A stretch of 64,000 nt of DNA, taken from contig JAKSZT010053881.1 in NCBI GenBank assembly GCA_026826555.1, positions 7,265,373 through 7,329,372 of the forward strand, written 5' to 3'. Below, piece after piece: positions 1 to 11,403 of this stretch. Under the pieces are notes generated by a model. That model searched no databases and was not told the origin of the DNA. It saw nothing but the letters and a program-made list of their open reading frames with translations. The position numbers and the translations under genes are program-made. This stretch comes from Tolypeutes matacus (lineage: Eukaryota; Chordata; Mammalia; Cingulata; Chlamyphoridae). Position 1 is the stretch's first letter. Every line of letters starts with the position of its first letter.

Positions 1-72
1 GGCTGAGCAGAGGTATGTGGCAAGGCAGACAAGAATATCTCACCATTATTTATGTCATAGTATATCAGGAGA

Positions 73-292
73 GGGTTTCTCAACCTTGGCACTATTGATA
101 TTTGGGGCCAGATAATTCTTTGTTGAGGAGGGCTGTTCTGTGCATTATAGGATGTTTAGCAGCATCCTTAACCTTTACCTACTATATGTCAGTAGTACTA
201 CCCCTGACCCCAACTTACGAAAACCAGAAATTTCTCCAGACATTGCCAAATGTCTGCTTGGAGGCAAAATTGCCTCTGGATGTGAACCACTA
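73..292 (-). mobile_element. hAT-Charlie MITE, MER20-like
   Basis: A 220-bp block bounded by inverted ends of the type seen in MER1-group hAT elements: tttctcaacc at the left and gaaccacta at the right. The interior carries the phrases I associate with MER20 in reverse orientation, such as ggatgtttagcagcatcc and ccagacattgccaaatgtc. The length agrees with the roughly 219-bp family consensus. MER20 is placental-wide and some copies act as uterine enhancers, but nothing here shows function. The family name is from memory; the element class is firmer than the name. Confidence 0.7.
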
Positions 293-374
293 TATCAGAG
301 AGATCCAGAAGCATGGAAACTTGTGTATGTATTTCTTACAGAGTTTTTGGAGAAATAGCTTTAGTTATTTCCAC

Positions 375-1700
375 AATAATGCTGAATAATGCTAACCAAA
401 CTCAGTGGCATACAACAATAAATATAGGTTTTTTCTCATCCAAGTGCTGCAGGTTGGCTGGGATCTTGGTTGGGCTCAGCTAGGTTTGTCTTCAAGCTAC
501 AGGCTTGATTCAGATCTGTTCCAAATATCTCTCATTCTCCTTGGACCAGTGGCTACCTGAGTCATGTCCTCATGGTGAAAAGCAGGAGTGCAAAAAGGTA
601 AGTCCAATCATGCTACCATATTTCAAACTTCCATTGTTATTATATTCTCAAACACATTTGCTGAAGCAAGACACATGTCTAAGACCAAAGCCAAAGTGCT
701 GAGAACTATACCACCCACAGTAGGTGGTGTAGGTGTAGGAGGTGGGGTGTGTGTGAATATTTGCAGAATGATAATCCAAGCTATTAACAAGGTTTTTCTG
801 GTTTTCATACACAGTTCTCTACTCAGACGTAACACCATTAGGGACTAGGGCAGGAGACATAGCCAAGTAATAGTCATACTGAACTCTTCTTTGACAACTA
901 AGGCTTTCTTAATGGGTCCTTCTAGTTTCTTCCCTCAGGATTAGTTTATTTGGATGGTTCTTTGTTTAATTTGAATCCTCCTTAGACCTTAAGGGAGAAT
1001 CCTTCCTGTATAAAATTTTGATAAGATCCACAGTTTTACATTTTGAAGAGCCTTTGAAGAACATAGATATTATAAATTTATCTTTTTTATTGTCCTCTTA
1101 CATATACCCAAAACTACTTTAGGAGGTAGAATAAGATTGTATTTGGCTGCAAGTAAAAAAAAAACTGATTTATGTTAGCTTAAACAAATAGTGTTTACTT
1201 TTCTCACATAAGATGTCTGGAGTTAGACACTACTGGTATTGGATCAGTTTTTGGGTATTATCTGAGCTAGCATCTCTGATTCTTTTGGCCTTTCCCTCAT
1301 CATCTCATGATGGATGTTGCAGGCCCAAGTAATGCATCTACATTCTACATTTATGACAGGAAGAGGAAGAAGGGATGGCATGGGAGGCAGTCCCCAGATA
1401 TATCTGTCTCTGTTATTTGGAAAGCAAATATCTTCTTTGAAATTTCCCAAGCAGACCTCTGCATATGTCTTTTTGTCTAGATTGGGTCATATGGCCATCC
1501 TTAGCTGCCCATGGTGGAAAATAACAAGGAAGAAGAGGGTTAGGAATGACTGTTGAATTAATTAGTTGTCCAACAGTATGTGTCATAGAAGTTATGAAAG
1601 CAAGCATGCCACTGAAATTGCAGTAAGCCCTGGCAATGGTATTGATATGCCACATTTCAGAGGAAAACAACAGTGATACATAACAGTAGTGATGGTCTGA
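375..1700. other. Old unassigned DNA with faint repeat character
   Basis: No gene is visible. Two stretches, about 380-700 and 1140-1570, read like very old interspersed repeats; the second has the ttatgttagcttaaacaa style of a decayed LTR or hAT derivative. I cannot name the families. Short overlapping ORFs here have no recognisable domain and are broken on all frames. A GT-rich run lies near 717-752. Confidence 0.4.
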
Positions 1701-1913
1701 ATTTAGTGAACATCCACATGCCAAGGATTGTGTTTGTTGCTTTGCATTATGTTATTTAATCCTCACCCAAACTCAGATAAGGAAACAGGCTCAGAGTTGT
1801 TAAATAACTGCTCCCCTACCTCCTCAAACCCCAGTACACACAGCTGGTAAATAGCAGAGCTGAAATTCATGCCTAGTTCTTACTCCAAAGATTGTGCATG
1901 TAACTCTGCTTTA
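1701..1913 (+). mobile_element. MIR SINE
   Basis: MIR-like sequence in sense orientation. It keeps the core ttatttaatcctcac, the aaggaaacaggctcagag block, the cacacagctggtaaatagcagag block and the trailing ctccaaag region in the expected order. Divergence is high, as expected for a family older than placental mammals. Confidence 0.8.
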
Positions 1914-1993
1914 TGTACAATTTAAATATGAATAATTTTTTCAATCAGGGATTCCATAGAATTTGTTAGATTCTTAAACTTAAAACTTAGTCA

Positions 1994-2245
1994 GGGAAGT
2001 GGCTGTGGCTCAATTGGTTGGGCTCCTGTTTACCATATGGGAGGCCCCGGGTTCAATTCCTGGGACCTCCTGGTGAAGGCAAGCTGGCCCACACAGCATG
2101 GTGAGCGAGCTGGTGCAACAAGATGATGCAACAAAAGGAGACAAGCAGGCACAGAAAAATGCACAGCAAATGGACACAATGAGCACAAGCAGCAAGGGGG
2201 TGATAAATAAATAAAAATAAATATTTAAAAAAAACACACACAAAA
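1994..2245 (+). mobile_element. DAS SINE (long form)
   Basis: A tRNA-Ala-like head with pol III A box (tggctcaattggttgggc) and B box (gggttcaattcc), followed by the body cctggtgaaggcaagctggc, gatgatgcaacaaaaggag and cacaagcagcaaggggg, and an A-rich ataaataaa tail. The flanks share aaaacttag (1982-1990 and about 2245-2253), a likely TSD. DAS SINEs are non-autonomous and depend on L1 machinery. The many A/B boxes in this window are SINE promoters, not tRNA genes. Confidence 0.93.
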
Positions 2246-2299
2246 AAACTTAGGTACTTGAGTTTGGGAAGTGACCGATGACCTGGAAATTCAACCATA

Positions 2300-3260
2300 T
2301 AGTAACATTTAATGCTTTTATTAATTTATTCAAATACTTATTTAGTAACAAGCACATGCAATGCACTCTGCTAGATATTATAGATAAATAAGGCATAAAA
2401 AGTGAAGGAAACCTTGAAATATTGATACTGCAGTTATGAAATTTTCAGTCTAAAAGGGCAAGACAAGCACAGAAAGAGGATACAAGTTGAAAAATGATAA
2501 ATAATAGACTGTACGATGCATAAGGATTGGGATCCTGTCTATTTTTGTCTGTTTCAGTGTGCCCAGACATAGCATAGTCCCATACACAGTAGGGGCTCAA
2601 TAAATATTTGATCATTTGAACTGAAAAAAGCAACAGATAGAATGCTATTGGACTTCATAGAAAGAATGCTCAAGTTCCAAGTTCCAATGGAAGGAATTAG
2701 GGAAGGCTTTGTGGAATTAGTGGCATCTGACCTAGGATTTGAAAGGGGCATATGATTTGGACATAAAGAACTGGGAATAATAGGGGTGGGGGGAGGAAAG
2801 CAAAGAGGTATCAGGAGCAAGGCACAGAAGATGGTCCATGGGCCATCTATAGGGACCAGCATGTGCTTCCATGTGGCTGCAGTATAGGGCACTTGAAAAG
2901 AGTAATAGAATCAGTTGGTGGCAGATAGTGGAAGGCCTTGAATGCCATATCAAAGGGTTTGGATTTTATTCTGAAGCAAGAGGGAGACAGCGATATGATA
3001 AGAACAGAGCTGTACTTCAGGAAGGTAACTCCATCAGCTGTGTTTTTGGAGTGAAGAAAAGCTGGTATGAGGTTTAGAAGGTTAGGGTAACATTCCAGGC
3101 AGAAATATCGAGGGTCCAACAAAGGACTAAATCAAGGTAACAATGGAGTGCAGGCAATAAGCTTGAAAGATGTCACAGAAGAAGGCAGTACCTCGAGGAA
3201 GAGCAATAGAGAGAGGGTGAGAGAGATTATTGGTTCCTTCAATGATTTAGTCATTTCCAA
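2300..3260 (+). other. Ancient interspersed repeat with embedded L2 tail
   Basis: The stretch has the cadence of an old mammalian retroposon: a left part with tgcactctgctagatattatagataaa, and a later part with aaggccttgaatgccatatca followed by tttggattttattctgaa. At about 2495-2625 lies a recognisable L2 3' end with gggctcaataaatatttg. I cannot name the larger family. No coding gene is supported. Confidence 0.45.
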
Positions 3261-3489
3261 TTCTATACTACACAAATTTTATACTGGAAGGCAGGGGGCA
3301 GCAGAGTTCCACTTTTCAGAGGTGATTCACGCTAACTTCAGATATTTCCCCCCTCTATCTTTTTTGTTAATGAAACCATATTTTTAAAGTTGGAGAAACA
3401 TAATTTGTTTCCCAAGCTTCTGTCTTTGGGTACAGAATACAGAAGTGAAGCTTCGCTTTGGGGGAACGAGTTTTTAAGCTGATTATGTC

Positions 3490-3492
<3 letters not shown>
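3261..3492. other. No recognised feature
   Basis: Mixed-composition sequence between an old repeat and a long T tract. I see no ORF, domain or repeat match. Confidence 0.4.

Positions 3493-3530
<38 letters not shown>
3493..3530. repeat. Poly(T) tract, 38 nt
   Basis: An uninterrupted run of 38 T. On the minus strand this would be a poly(A) tail, but no recognisable retroposon body lies to its right before the hAT-like element. It is either an orphan tail or an expanded homopolymer. Read length is uncertain for such runs. Confidence 0.9.
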
Positions 3531-3535
<5 letters not shown>

Positions 3536-3571
3536 AAGGTGTTAGATCTTATTTACTGGTGATGGGCTATG

Positions 3572-3767
3572 CCAAGGGTTCTTAACAAGGGGTCTGTGAG
3601 CTTGAATTGAAATAAAAAAAAAAAACCATTATTTTTGTGGAGATGTGTTGATGCTGGTGTGATGTATTTATACTATATATAGTATAGTGTGGACTTAGTA
3701 AGGGGTTTGTGGTTTTCACCTGACTGGCAAAGGGGTCTGTGGAACAAAAAAAGTTAAGAGCCCCTGG
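3572..3767. mobile_element. Short hAT-like MITE with 15-bp inverted ends
   Basis: The ends are ccaagggttcttaac (left) and gttaagagcccctgg (right), inverted with 13 of 15 matches. Subterminal repeats ggggtctgtg occur near both ends. The interior contains an A12 run and a tatatagtata stretch. This is the layout of small hAT-Charlie derivatives. I see no convincing 8-bp target duplication, so the exact family is open. Confidence 0.7.
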
Positions 3768-4639
3768 TCTGTGCTATCCCAAAGATAGGCTTGGGGTTAG
3801 AATTGCAATGGAGAATGTTTGGCCTGTGGACTGACTCCATCCTGAAGACTATGGTTTGTATTTAAAGTAAAAAAAATAGGTCTACCAAAGTAGCATTTTA
3901 AAGATAGATTTGCTATTATAGTTAAAATTATGCTGAATACAGTCTACAGTGCTTGTTGCTACTTTCTGTTGAGTTTCCTCAAGTCAGGCTGACCTGAAAT
4001 GAGGATGAGAAATGAAGCCACATGGACAATAATCAGTCCCAATCTCTACCATTTTTTCTCTCTATCATCACCTACTGTCTAGACTGCCTGTGAAACAAGT
4101 AGCACAGAGTCTTCTCAGTTCTGTTTCTAGTACTTGTTTATGCTGTCATCCTCCAGGTGATGTCACCTCTAGGTCCTGAGCAGTGGATCCCACTGTTGCC
4201 CTGTCAGTGTCCCAAAGCCATACTGGACCCCATCCAGAGATGAAGAACTTTTGTGTTATGCTTTGTTGTGTAGACAAAGACTATCTGTCATATACATTAT
4301 TGTGTCTGTAACATCAGCATTATGCCTACTATAAAATAAGTGCTCAATATATATATATATTAATTGTTACTGAATAGGCACCAAAGCCTTTTCAGTTCAT
4401 TGTCTTACAGAGTTTTAAATACTTTTTTAGGAGTAGACTTTTATTTTTTTACTTGTACTTCCTCTCTTTATTGGTCTTAGATATGTGTTCATGGGATGAA
4501 AGCAAAAGGCAAACTCATGGGTTCCAGGAAGAAGGTGAGAACAGCCTGTAGATAACTGAATGCTTAGTGAAGAGTACTGAGTTGGGATGAGGTCTCAGGC
4601 AGGGCTGGTACACACATCTTTAACATTGCTCTATAATTG
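3768..4639. other. No recognised feature
   Basis: About 870 bp of apparently unique, AT-leaning sequence. A short TA run sits near 4348-4360. No ORF of note, no clear repeat family and no CpG-rich segment. Confidence 0.4.
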
Positions 4640-4962
4640 GTCACATCATACTAGCCTTAGTTCACTGATCATGTCATTCCCCTTAAACTTGAAGGCCTTT
4701 GTTCATACTGTTTTTCCCCTTGGGATATCCTTCCTCCTTTTTGTCTCATGAAATTCTCATTCCTGTGCTACTTTTACATTTTTCCATTTATCAATTTCTA
4801 ACAAGTTATATAATTTATGTATTATTTATTGTCTGTTCTCCCATCCTCCTACTAGATTGTAAGCTTCATAAGAGCAGTGATCTTTATTTTGTTCACTGAT
4901 ATATCCTCAGCACCTAGAACAGTACTCAGAACATATTAGGTACTCAATAAATATTTGTTAAA
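4640..4962 (+). mobile_element. L2 LINE 3' end
   Basis: Sense L2 tail with the ordered landmarks ccttgggatatccttcctcc, ctactagattgtaagcttcat, agcacctagaacagtactc and tactcaataaatatttgtt. Old and without coding capacity. Confidence 0.8.
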
Positions 4963-5130
4963 TGAACAAGTGATTCCTTGAAGGCTCAGATCAAATATCT
5001 CCACAGTGAAGCTTTCCATGTCAGACTTCTACTTCCAATCCTGGATAAACTTTGTTTATCTTTCCTCCATATTATCATAGCACTTGGTTTATAATTGTAT
5101 TTATCACTTAGTCCTAAATGTATGATAGTT
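4963..5130 (+). mobile_element. Second L2-like 3' fragment
   Basis: Directly after the first L2 tail comes ttccttgaaggctcagatca, then ccatattatcatagcacttgg and tgtatttatcactta. These are L2 3'-region phrases in the same orientation. It may be a separate copy or a rearranged part of the first. Confidence 0.6.
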
Positions 5131-5770
5131 CTTCATTTTTCAACTAAAATGATAAAAAAAATCATGTAACAATATTAAATTGGAAGTTTGACTGAGGCAC
5201 CAATAGGTATGAAATTCCAAAGTGAGGTGACAGGCAAAGATGCAAATTTTCACGAATTTCTTGACTCTTAGAAAATCCTACTTGCATTAAAGATATAAAA
5301 GGACCAAGAAAAATGTCATAATGAGAGTTTTTATGAGGAAGGTTTCTTTTGAGAGCTGTGCTGATTCTCTCACTGGATGGAGGATGGTGGGTGCTTCTAC
5401 TTTCACCTCAAGTCAAGAGAAAGGGGTTTCAAAGGGTCTACTTGGAGTTATGTGTCTCTTGCTGTTAGGGAGACGACTGCTTTCTAAGGCTTGCCTAGGA
5501 ATTGTAAAAGGCAAAGATAGGCTGGCCAGCTCCTCAGATGGTAGGAGCAAGGAGACACTCCCAAAATTTGTTGGGGTAAGTTGAGAGTTTCCCATGGAGC
5601 AAATATGAACCATGTGGGAGCCTGAGCCAATCTGGAGTCATTTAAAATTCCTCCCAAGATTGCTGCCTGGAGGAGAGATGTGAGACCAGTAGAGAAAGGA
5701 AGTGGGCATCCAGAATAAAATACATCACCTTTCTCAGAGGAAGATTAGTTGACTATTGCCCCATTTTTTT

Positions 5771-5801
<31 letters not shown>

Positions 5802-6370
5802 GCACGCAGTCTAAGAGCCCATGAAATTGTTCGAGAGAGTAATCTTTAAACACCTATCAGGCCCACAAAACAAGAAGCTGTCTCACAAGAAGATTAATCA
5901 AATAAGACCTTTCTGCCCACCTTTACTGCTCCTCCATCCCACTTTCTTTCCCTCTTGCAGGGTCAAAAACCTAGCCAGAAAGCTGGGGGAGAGAAGAAAT
6001 GCTGAGGGCTGGAGAGGCAGTGCTGGGGTGAAGGAAAGGGTAAGGCCTCTCTCTCCCATTGAATGCTGCTAGCCTTCAACAAAGCTCTTCCAGGAGATGA
6101 CAACATTAAGTCAGGTTGGAAGTTGTACTTCTTACTTGGGACTGGATGTTAAATTTCTGAATCAAGGCTTTTTATGATAGTGACTTAAATACTATTTTAT
6201 TACCTAGGAATAATCATAAATATTGTGCTAATGCCTGAGATTTTGTCTAGAGCCAAAGGAAGTACTTTCATTGCTGAATAAATTTTAAACGGACGGCAGC
6301 AGTAAAAAATAATCATGCCTTGTGATTGCCTCCCATGACTCCTGCTTGTTTGGGATGTCAGTGACAATAA
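5131..6370. other. Unassigned DNA with T/G homopolymer run
   Basis: No gene or repeat family recognised. A T run followed by a G run lies at about 5766-5798. The two overlapping ORFs near 5320-5610 lack domain features and are most likely chance. Confidence 0.4.
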
Positions 6371-6371
6371 T

Positions 6372-6490
6372 CATATTAGCTAACATTTATTGTGTACTTA
6401 TTGTGTTCCAGGCACTATGCTAACTATTAATATATTCGTCTCATGATTCTGCCCAACAATCCTAGGTGATAGGAACTCTTATTATTCCCA
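6372..6490 (+). mobile_element. MIR SINE, truncated
   Basis: Contains agctaacatttattgtgtac, ccaggcactatgctaac and ttctgcccaacaatcctagg in MIR order. It stops at the TA microsatellite that follows. Confidence 0.75.
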
Positions 6491-6492
6491 TA

Positions 6493-6532
<40 letters not shown>
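6490..6532. repeat. (TA)n plus poly(T)
   Basis: About 13 TA dinucleotides are followed by a T run of about 18. The T run may be the tail of a decayed minus-strand retroposon; no body is identified. Confidence 0.85.
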
Positions 6533-7047
6533 TACTTCATCAGTGTGCATCTTTATTGGAGTGTTTGGGGCTGAATTTATAGTAAATACACAGAAGACCA
6601 AGCAAATGAAAAAGTGAGGTGATTATTAAAAAGTAGGGAAAAAAACTGTGCAGGGAAGAAAATGTAATTAATAGTCATAATAATGTAAATGTTAAATACG
6701 GATTAAAAATTTATGATATGACTATATTGGCAAGATGGAGGGAAGGTGACAGAGCAAGAGTGGGGAATCATCCTCCATAAAAGGACAAATACTTTCAAAT
6801 AACCAAAACAAACAGTGGAATTGAACACGGTTGCCATTGGGTTTTGACAGAAGTAGGGTGGGAGACTGCTGTTTTTCATTATGAACCTAATAGCACTTTT
6901 GACTTTAAACTAATATATAAACATTACATTTAAAAATCATTATAATTTATATAAATAACCCCCTGGCTTTTCCAATTGCCCAAGGTGTTAAGTCAAATTC
7001 TTGAGCCTGGCCATCAAGTCAAGAATTCAAAAAGAGACAGATAAACA
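6533..7047. other. No recognised gene; possible old L1 scrap
   Basis: AT-rich sequence. A phrase ggcaagatggagggaagg near 6729 resembles the start of an L1 5'UTR, but no L1 body follows, so I do not call it. No ORF of interest. Confidence 0.35.
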
Positions 7048-7187
7048 GTTTTTTTTTTTTTTTTTTTTTTCCTTTTTAAGGAAAAAGAAGGAAGGCAGGA
7101 AAGAAGGGAGGGAGGGAAAGAGAGAAAGAGAGAGGAAGAAAGAAAGAATGAAAGAAAGAGAAAGAAAGAAGAGAGAAAGCGAGAAAC
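7048..7187. repeat. Poly(T) then polypurine (GGAA/GAAA)n tract
   Basis: About 22 T at 7050-7071 is followed by a long A/G-only tract of GGAAGG, GAAAGA and GAGAGA units. On the minus strand this lies 3' of the HMGB3 pseudogene, so it probably grew from that retrocopy's poly(A) tail. Reading frames through it are low-complexity artefacts. Confidence 0.8.
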
Positions 7188-7193
7188 AGTTTT

Positions 7194-7747
7194 TTATTCA
7201 TCCCCCTCCTCCTCTTCATCTTCCTCTTCCACCTTTTTCTGGGCAACTTCGTGGGACCCTTGGTGCCATAAAACTTCCCTTTAGACTTATAGTTAGCAAC
7301 GTCCTTCTTGTACTTCTTCACTTCACCGCCTTGTTGTTGTAAGGCTGCTTCTTACTGTCCCTCAGCTTGTTCCATATCTCACCCTGTTTTTGGCCATGTC
7401 TCCAAAAGAGATGCCAGGGTTTGTGGATTTTAACTTGGAGTGGAATTCTGAACAAAACGGGAAGAATCCTGACCGTGGCGGTTTGGGGACATTAGGATCC
7501 TTCTTCTCCTGTAGCTGGCACATAATCCTGCTTTTCCTGATCATAGTGTACTTCATCTGCCTTTGCCATTTCATCAAATTTAGATTTTTCTTCCCAGACA
7601 TTGTATCCCTCTCAGAGTGCTTCTTGGAAATTTTTGAAAAATTGACAGGGACCTCGGGATTTTTTCTTCTTATATTCCTTTCTGCACATCTGTACAAAGA
7701 AGGCATAAGCAGACGTCTTGCCCTTTGGTTTCTTGGGGCACAGCCAT
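7194..7747 (-). pseudogene. HMGB3: HMGB3 processed pseudogene
   Basis: The minus strand reads as an intronless, degraded copy of HMGB3, a two-HMG-box chromatin protein. From the 5' end (7747) come an HMG box A remnant (NPEVPVNF), then the linker KKDPNVPKPPRSGFF and box B (KSTNPGISFGDMAK), then DVANYKSKGKF, and a short acidic tail ending in TAA at 7194-7196. The STNPGIS and KSKGKF phrases fit HMGB3 better than HMGB1 or HMGB2. The parent protein is about 200 residues. Here several frameshifts, a small deletion before the KSKGKF block and a shortened acidic tail leave no intact frame. Lack of introns and the A-rich sequence beyond the 3' end mark it as an L1-mediated retrocopy. About 80 bp of likely 5'UTR extends to 7826, where a DAS SINE begins. 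Confidence 0.85.
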
Positions 7748-7828
7748 CCTGACTGGATTGTTTGATGGTCTGGGTAATGAAGGGCACTGGTGCTAACTGC
7801 TTCCCCAAGGGATGCCTTGCCAAATGCA

Positions 7829-7925
7829 TTTTTTTTTTTTTTTTTAGGTGCTGGGGGCTGGAGATTGAGACTGGGACCTCATATGTGGGAAGCTGATGCT
7901 CAACCACTGAGCCACATCGGCTTCC
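7829..7925 (-). mobile_element. DAS SINE, short monomer
   Basis: On the minus strand: ggaagccgatgtggctcagt (A-box region), then gaggtcccagtctcaatctcc (B-box region), then an A tail seen as T17 on the plus strand. It is the short tRNA-Ala-only form. It abuts the 5' side of the HMGB3 pseudogene, so it inserted later or at its edge. Confidence 0.9.
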
Positions 7926-8779
7926 TGAGTTGGTTTTTTCATTTGTTTTGCTTTGTTTTATCAGGAGAATTGACCTGAAGTTACCTTGGTCTGGTGTTCA
8001 GCTACACTCTGACTTCAGCTATGCATCTGAGCATGCCAGTTAAGATTATCCAAATAATCCTTGCTTTTCTGCGGATGCTTCCCCTTTTTTCAGAGATGAT
8101 TATACTTTATAGTTAGGAAAAGGTAGTGGTGAAGTAACATGAACTATGGCTTCCTCTCTTGAATGCAACACTGAAATGGTGACAGAAGCAGGTAGAAGGT
8201 TTCTGGATCTGAATGAAGAACATAAAAAAGGTTACAAATCCCTGTGGAGAGAGAAAGTGGTTGCTTCCTATCTGGGAGATAATGGTGGATCAAAGCAGAA
8301 GAGGTCTCTGTGCCAAGTACAGGGAATAGGCAGAGGAAAAATTCAGCTATGCCACTTTTTTCTCCTCCCCATTTTCCTGAGTCAGTCATGACCTGCCCTG
8401 TCGTCACACTGAGGCAGAAAAATTGTGACACCAGTACAATTAGCAGGAACATGGGAATAACAGCAGGATTGCTCTTGAGCCAGACTGGGGATGGAAGCAG
8501 ATAACAGAAGCTAGAAGTCTTCACATAGCCCCATGCCTACCCACACTACAAGGGTGTGGATTCCGTGAGGGGAATGGTTATCTGTGCAAGAACAACCAGT
8601 GGGAAGTGGTCAAACCTAGATTTTAATGCCAAATGCTCTCCACTAACCAATAATCACCCCCTCTTAAATTCTGTAAACTCACAAGAAGGGGTTAAGTTAG
8701 GGCCTGAGGTTTAACTCCTTCTTTCAGATATGCAGTCCTAGCCAATGTTCTGTAGTGGGTTTGTTCCCTAGGAGAACTA
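7926..8779. other. No recognised gene
   Basis: About 850 bp without a confident feature. A 126-residue minus frame (8144-8524) and an 81-residue plus frame overlap each other, but neither shows a domain, signal peptide or repeat match. They look like chance open frames. Confidence 0.4.
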
Positions 8780-10011
8780 GAAAAAATATACCAGATGAGT
8801 AAAATCACTATGACAGAAAGACAATAAACTGAACAACTTAAACCAAATAAAGTAGAATTGATGAAAGTTGCAGAATAAGAATTTAAAGTGAGGCATATAC
8901 TGTAGTTATGAAGCAGTAACAAGAAGTTAAAAAGAACCTAGTGGAAAAACTTTATACAGTTATAATTGTTGAAAACAAGGATTCAATAAATTGTTGACTA
9001 GCAGAATGAAAATAGCCAAAGAATGAATTAGTTAGTTAGAAAATTAGGACAAGGAACTCTTTTGGAAAGCAGTAAGAGGAAGAAAGAGAAAGTATAAAAT
9101 AAATGTTAAGAGGTAAGGAGGGTTGACACATGAATTTCAGTATCAGTGTATGAGTCAGGGTCCTGTCAGGAAATGGAAGACACGCTGAACTGAAATTTTA
9201 AAGTGACTTTAATGAATGTACTATTTAAAAAGAAGACTTTAAGATGAAAAGTTCATCAGGGTCAAAGATGGACATTGTATACTGGTAAAAGGAGCAGTCA
9301 ATCAAGAAGATATAATGATATAAAGCTACAATTGAAAAACTATGGAGGAAAAAATTATGTATTTACAATTCCAACTGTAGGTTTTGGTGTATTTCTTTCA
9401 AGAATTGATAGATAGATAAAGGAGACCAAAAAAAGTAAATAAATATAATTACCAGGCTTGAGCTAATACATATACATACACATGTAAAATCATATATCCT
9501 TTGTCCAAGTAGAGAGTACAAAATATTTTCTACTGAGGATGGAACATTGAAAAACTTTACTATGTACTAAAGCACAAAGAAGTCCCAATAAAGTCCAAAT
9601 AGCCAACACAATTCAGACCATTTTCTCTGGCCATAGTACAATAAAATAAGAAATTATTTTTTAAATAAAAGGATACCTGAGAAAGAGGTAATCATAAGGA
9701 AAATTAGGAAATGCATAAAAGTGAAAGACAATGAAAAGACTACATAGTATAATTTACAGGACATGGTTAAAATAGTATTTAGAAAGAAATTTATAGCTCT
9801 AATAGAATATGAGAGAGAAAAAAACCAAACTATAGACTTTTCAACTTAGGAAGTTGGAGAAAGATAAACTGAATACTCTAAGGAGAAAAATAACCAGAAG
9901 GAGGAACATTCTTAAAATGAGACAAAATGAATAAACTATAGAAATCCCCCCAAATTAGAGAAGATTAACAAATCCAAAAGCTTTATTTTGGACAATAGCA
10001 ATGAGATAAAC

Positions 10012-10200
10012 AATAACAGCTAAAACTTATATAGTGCTTACTATGTAGTAGGTATTGTTCTAAACTCTTTACAAGTATTACTTCATTTTATCCTCACAAC
10101 AAAACTATGTGGTAGGTAGTATATATTATCTCCATTCTACAGAAGAAGAAACAAAGTAGAAGGGGTTAAGCAAATTTTGTGAACCACTGCAGAAACAATA
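10012..10200 (+). mobile_element. MIR SINE, nearly complete
   Basis: Order and content match MIR: cagctaaaacttatatagtgc, gcttactatgtagtagg, tacttcattttatcctcacaac, tgtggtaggtagtat and ctacagaagaagaaac. Its apparent position inside an ancient L1 is unusual, because MIR was generally inactive by the time most L1s of this type spread. The L1 may be old, or the host order may be wrong. Confidence 0.8.
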
Positions 10201-10558
10201 GATATTGTAACCCTTAAAGGATATTATGAACAAATATTCATCAAAACATTGAAAACCAAAAAAGAAAAAAAATCAACAAATTTCTGGAATAATGTAACAT
10301 GCCAAACTTATTTCAAGAAGAAATAGAAAATTTGAATAAGCCAAAGAACAATAAGGAATCTGAAATAATAATCAAAGATTAGTAAAAATAATCTATTATT
10401 ATTAATGGAATAATAATCAAAGACTAGTAAAAAGGCCCACGCCCAGGTGGTTTTACAAATGATTTATATCAAATTTTCAAGGAAGAGAATTCTATCTTGT
10501 ACAAGTTGTTTGTTGTTCAAAAGAATAGAAATTGAAGGACAGCTGCCCAACTCATTTT

Positions 10559-10606
10559 TTATTGAGATGAAATTCATATAACATAAAATTAACCATTTTT
10601 AAATGT
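10559..10606 (-). mobile_element. 48-bp retroposed L1 3'-end scrap with TSD
   Basis: A tiny insertion begins with a T tract and attgagatgaaattcatata, phrasing typical of antisense L1 3' regions. It is flanked by ccaactcatttt (10547-10558) and ccaattcatttt (10607-10618), an 11/12 match. The host L1 text resumes immediately on the right with gaggttaattcagcattgac. This is a very heavily 5'-truncated insertion. Confidence 0.65.
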
Positions 10607-10660
10607 CCAATTCATTTTATGAGGTTAATTCAGCATTGACTTCAAAACTGGATAAGGAGG

Positions 10661-11403
10661 GTTGGTGAGGGCCTGAGGGCACAGGGTGAGGCGCTTGCAC
10701 TGGGGTGGGAAAGGAAAGTCCTGCAGAGTGAAGACTTTTCAATTCAAGGTCATAGCTGCACATCTGAAGTGCATTGTCAGGACTGTAATGGTACAGGAAG
10801 GGAATGTGCAAGGTACATACAGACCCTAAAGAGAATCCTTATCACGGATGGGCTCATTAAGATATTAAGCGACGGTGGTACATGAGAAGCCATAACTGCT
10901 AGCAACAGTGGGAAAACTATGAAACATGTCAGTGAATGTACAACATGGAAATGGCTCACAGATGGACTTCTTTTGTGGAAGAATGAGGCAGATCTGTGGT
11001 AGGGATGTCTAATATGAAAACCCTAGTCCGGTTTGTGTCTCTACTTCTTTTCTTTTTTCAGCCCCATTTTCTCTTACCTCTCTCTACAGTAAACTCAATC
11101 ATGAATAAGCAAGAAAGCGTACATGTACAGAGACAATCCCACTGGTCCACTCTATTATTAAGTGAAAGAGAAACTGAATCAAAAAGTAGTCTAGGAGAGG
11201 TGAGGAAAATTCCTACAATTTAGTGGAATATATCTACCATTTCCTACCCAATTATTATGAACCCCAAACTAAGATCTTATTATTGGAAAAGCATTTGTTT
11301 CTGATTACTGAACTACCCTCCACCTGTTAGGTAAAGGGAAGAAGAGGAAGCATGTATGTATTTGGAATAAATTCTGCTTCTGAACAACCCTCCAAGAAAA
11401 AAA
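10661..11403 (+). pseudogene. Probable processed mRNA copy, parent unidentified
   Basis: A 740-bp block with no repeat signature interrupts the ancient L1. Its right end has AATAAA at 11366-11371, about 22 nt before a short A tail (aagaaaaaaa). The flanks are similar: aaactggataaggagggt on the left and aaacctgggtgaggatggt on the right, a plausible old TSD. Together these suggest an L1-mediated copy of a polyadenylated transcript. No frame is long. One open stretch at about 10785-10882 gives a short peptide I do not recognise. The parent could be a 3'UTR or a noncoding RNA. Confidence 0.55.

Noticed and set aside
1994..2070. tRNA-like sequence with A and B boxes
   Set aside because: It is the head of a DAS SINE with body, A tail and TSD; similar heads recur across the window. 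No acceptor-stem pairing of a functional tRNA was seen.
7001..7342. 113-residue plus frame and overlapping minus frame rich in K/R/E or F/S
   Set aside because: Polypurine/polypyrimidine tract artefacts next to the HMGB3 pseudogene.
8144..8524. 126-residue minus-strand ORF
   Set aside because: Hydrophobic patches appear but with no signal-peptide logic, no homology I recognise and a competing plus frame.
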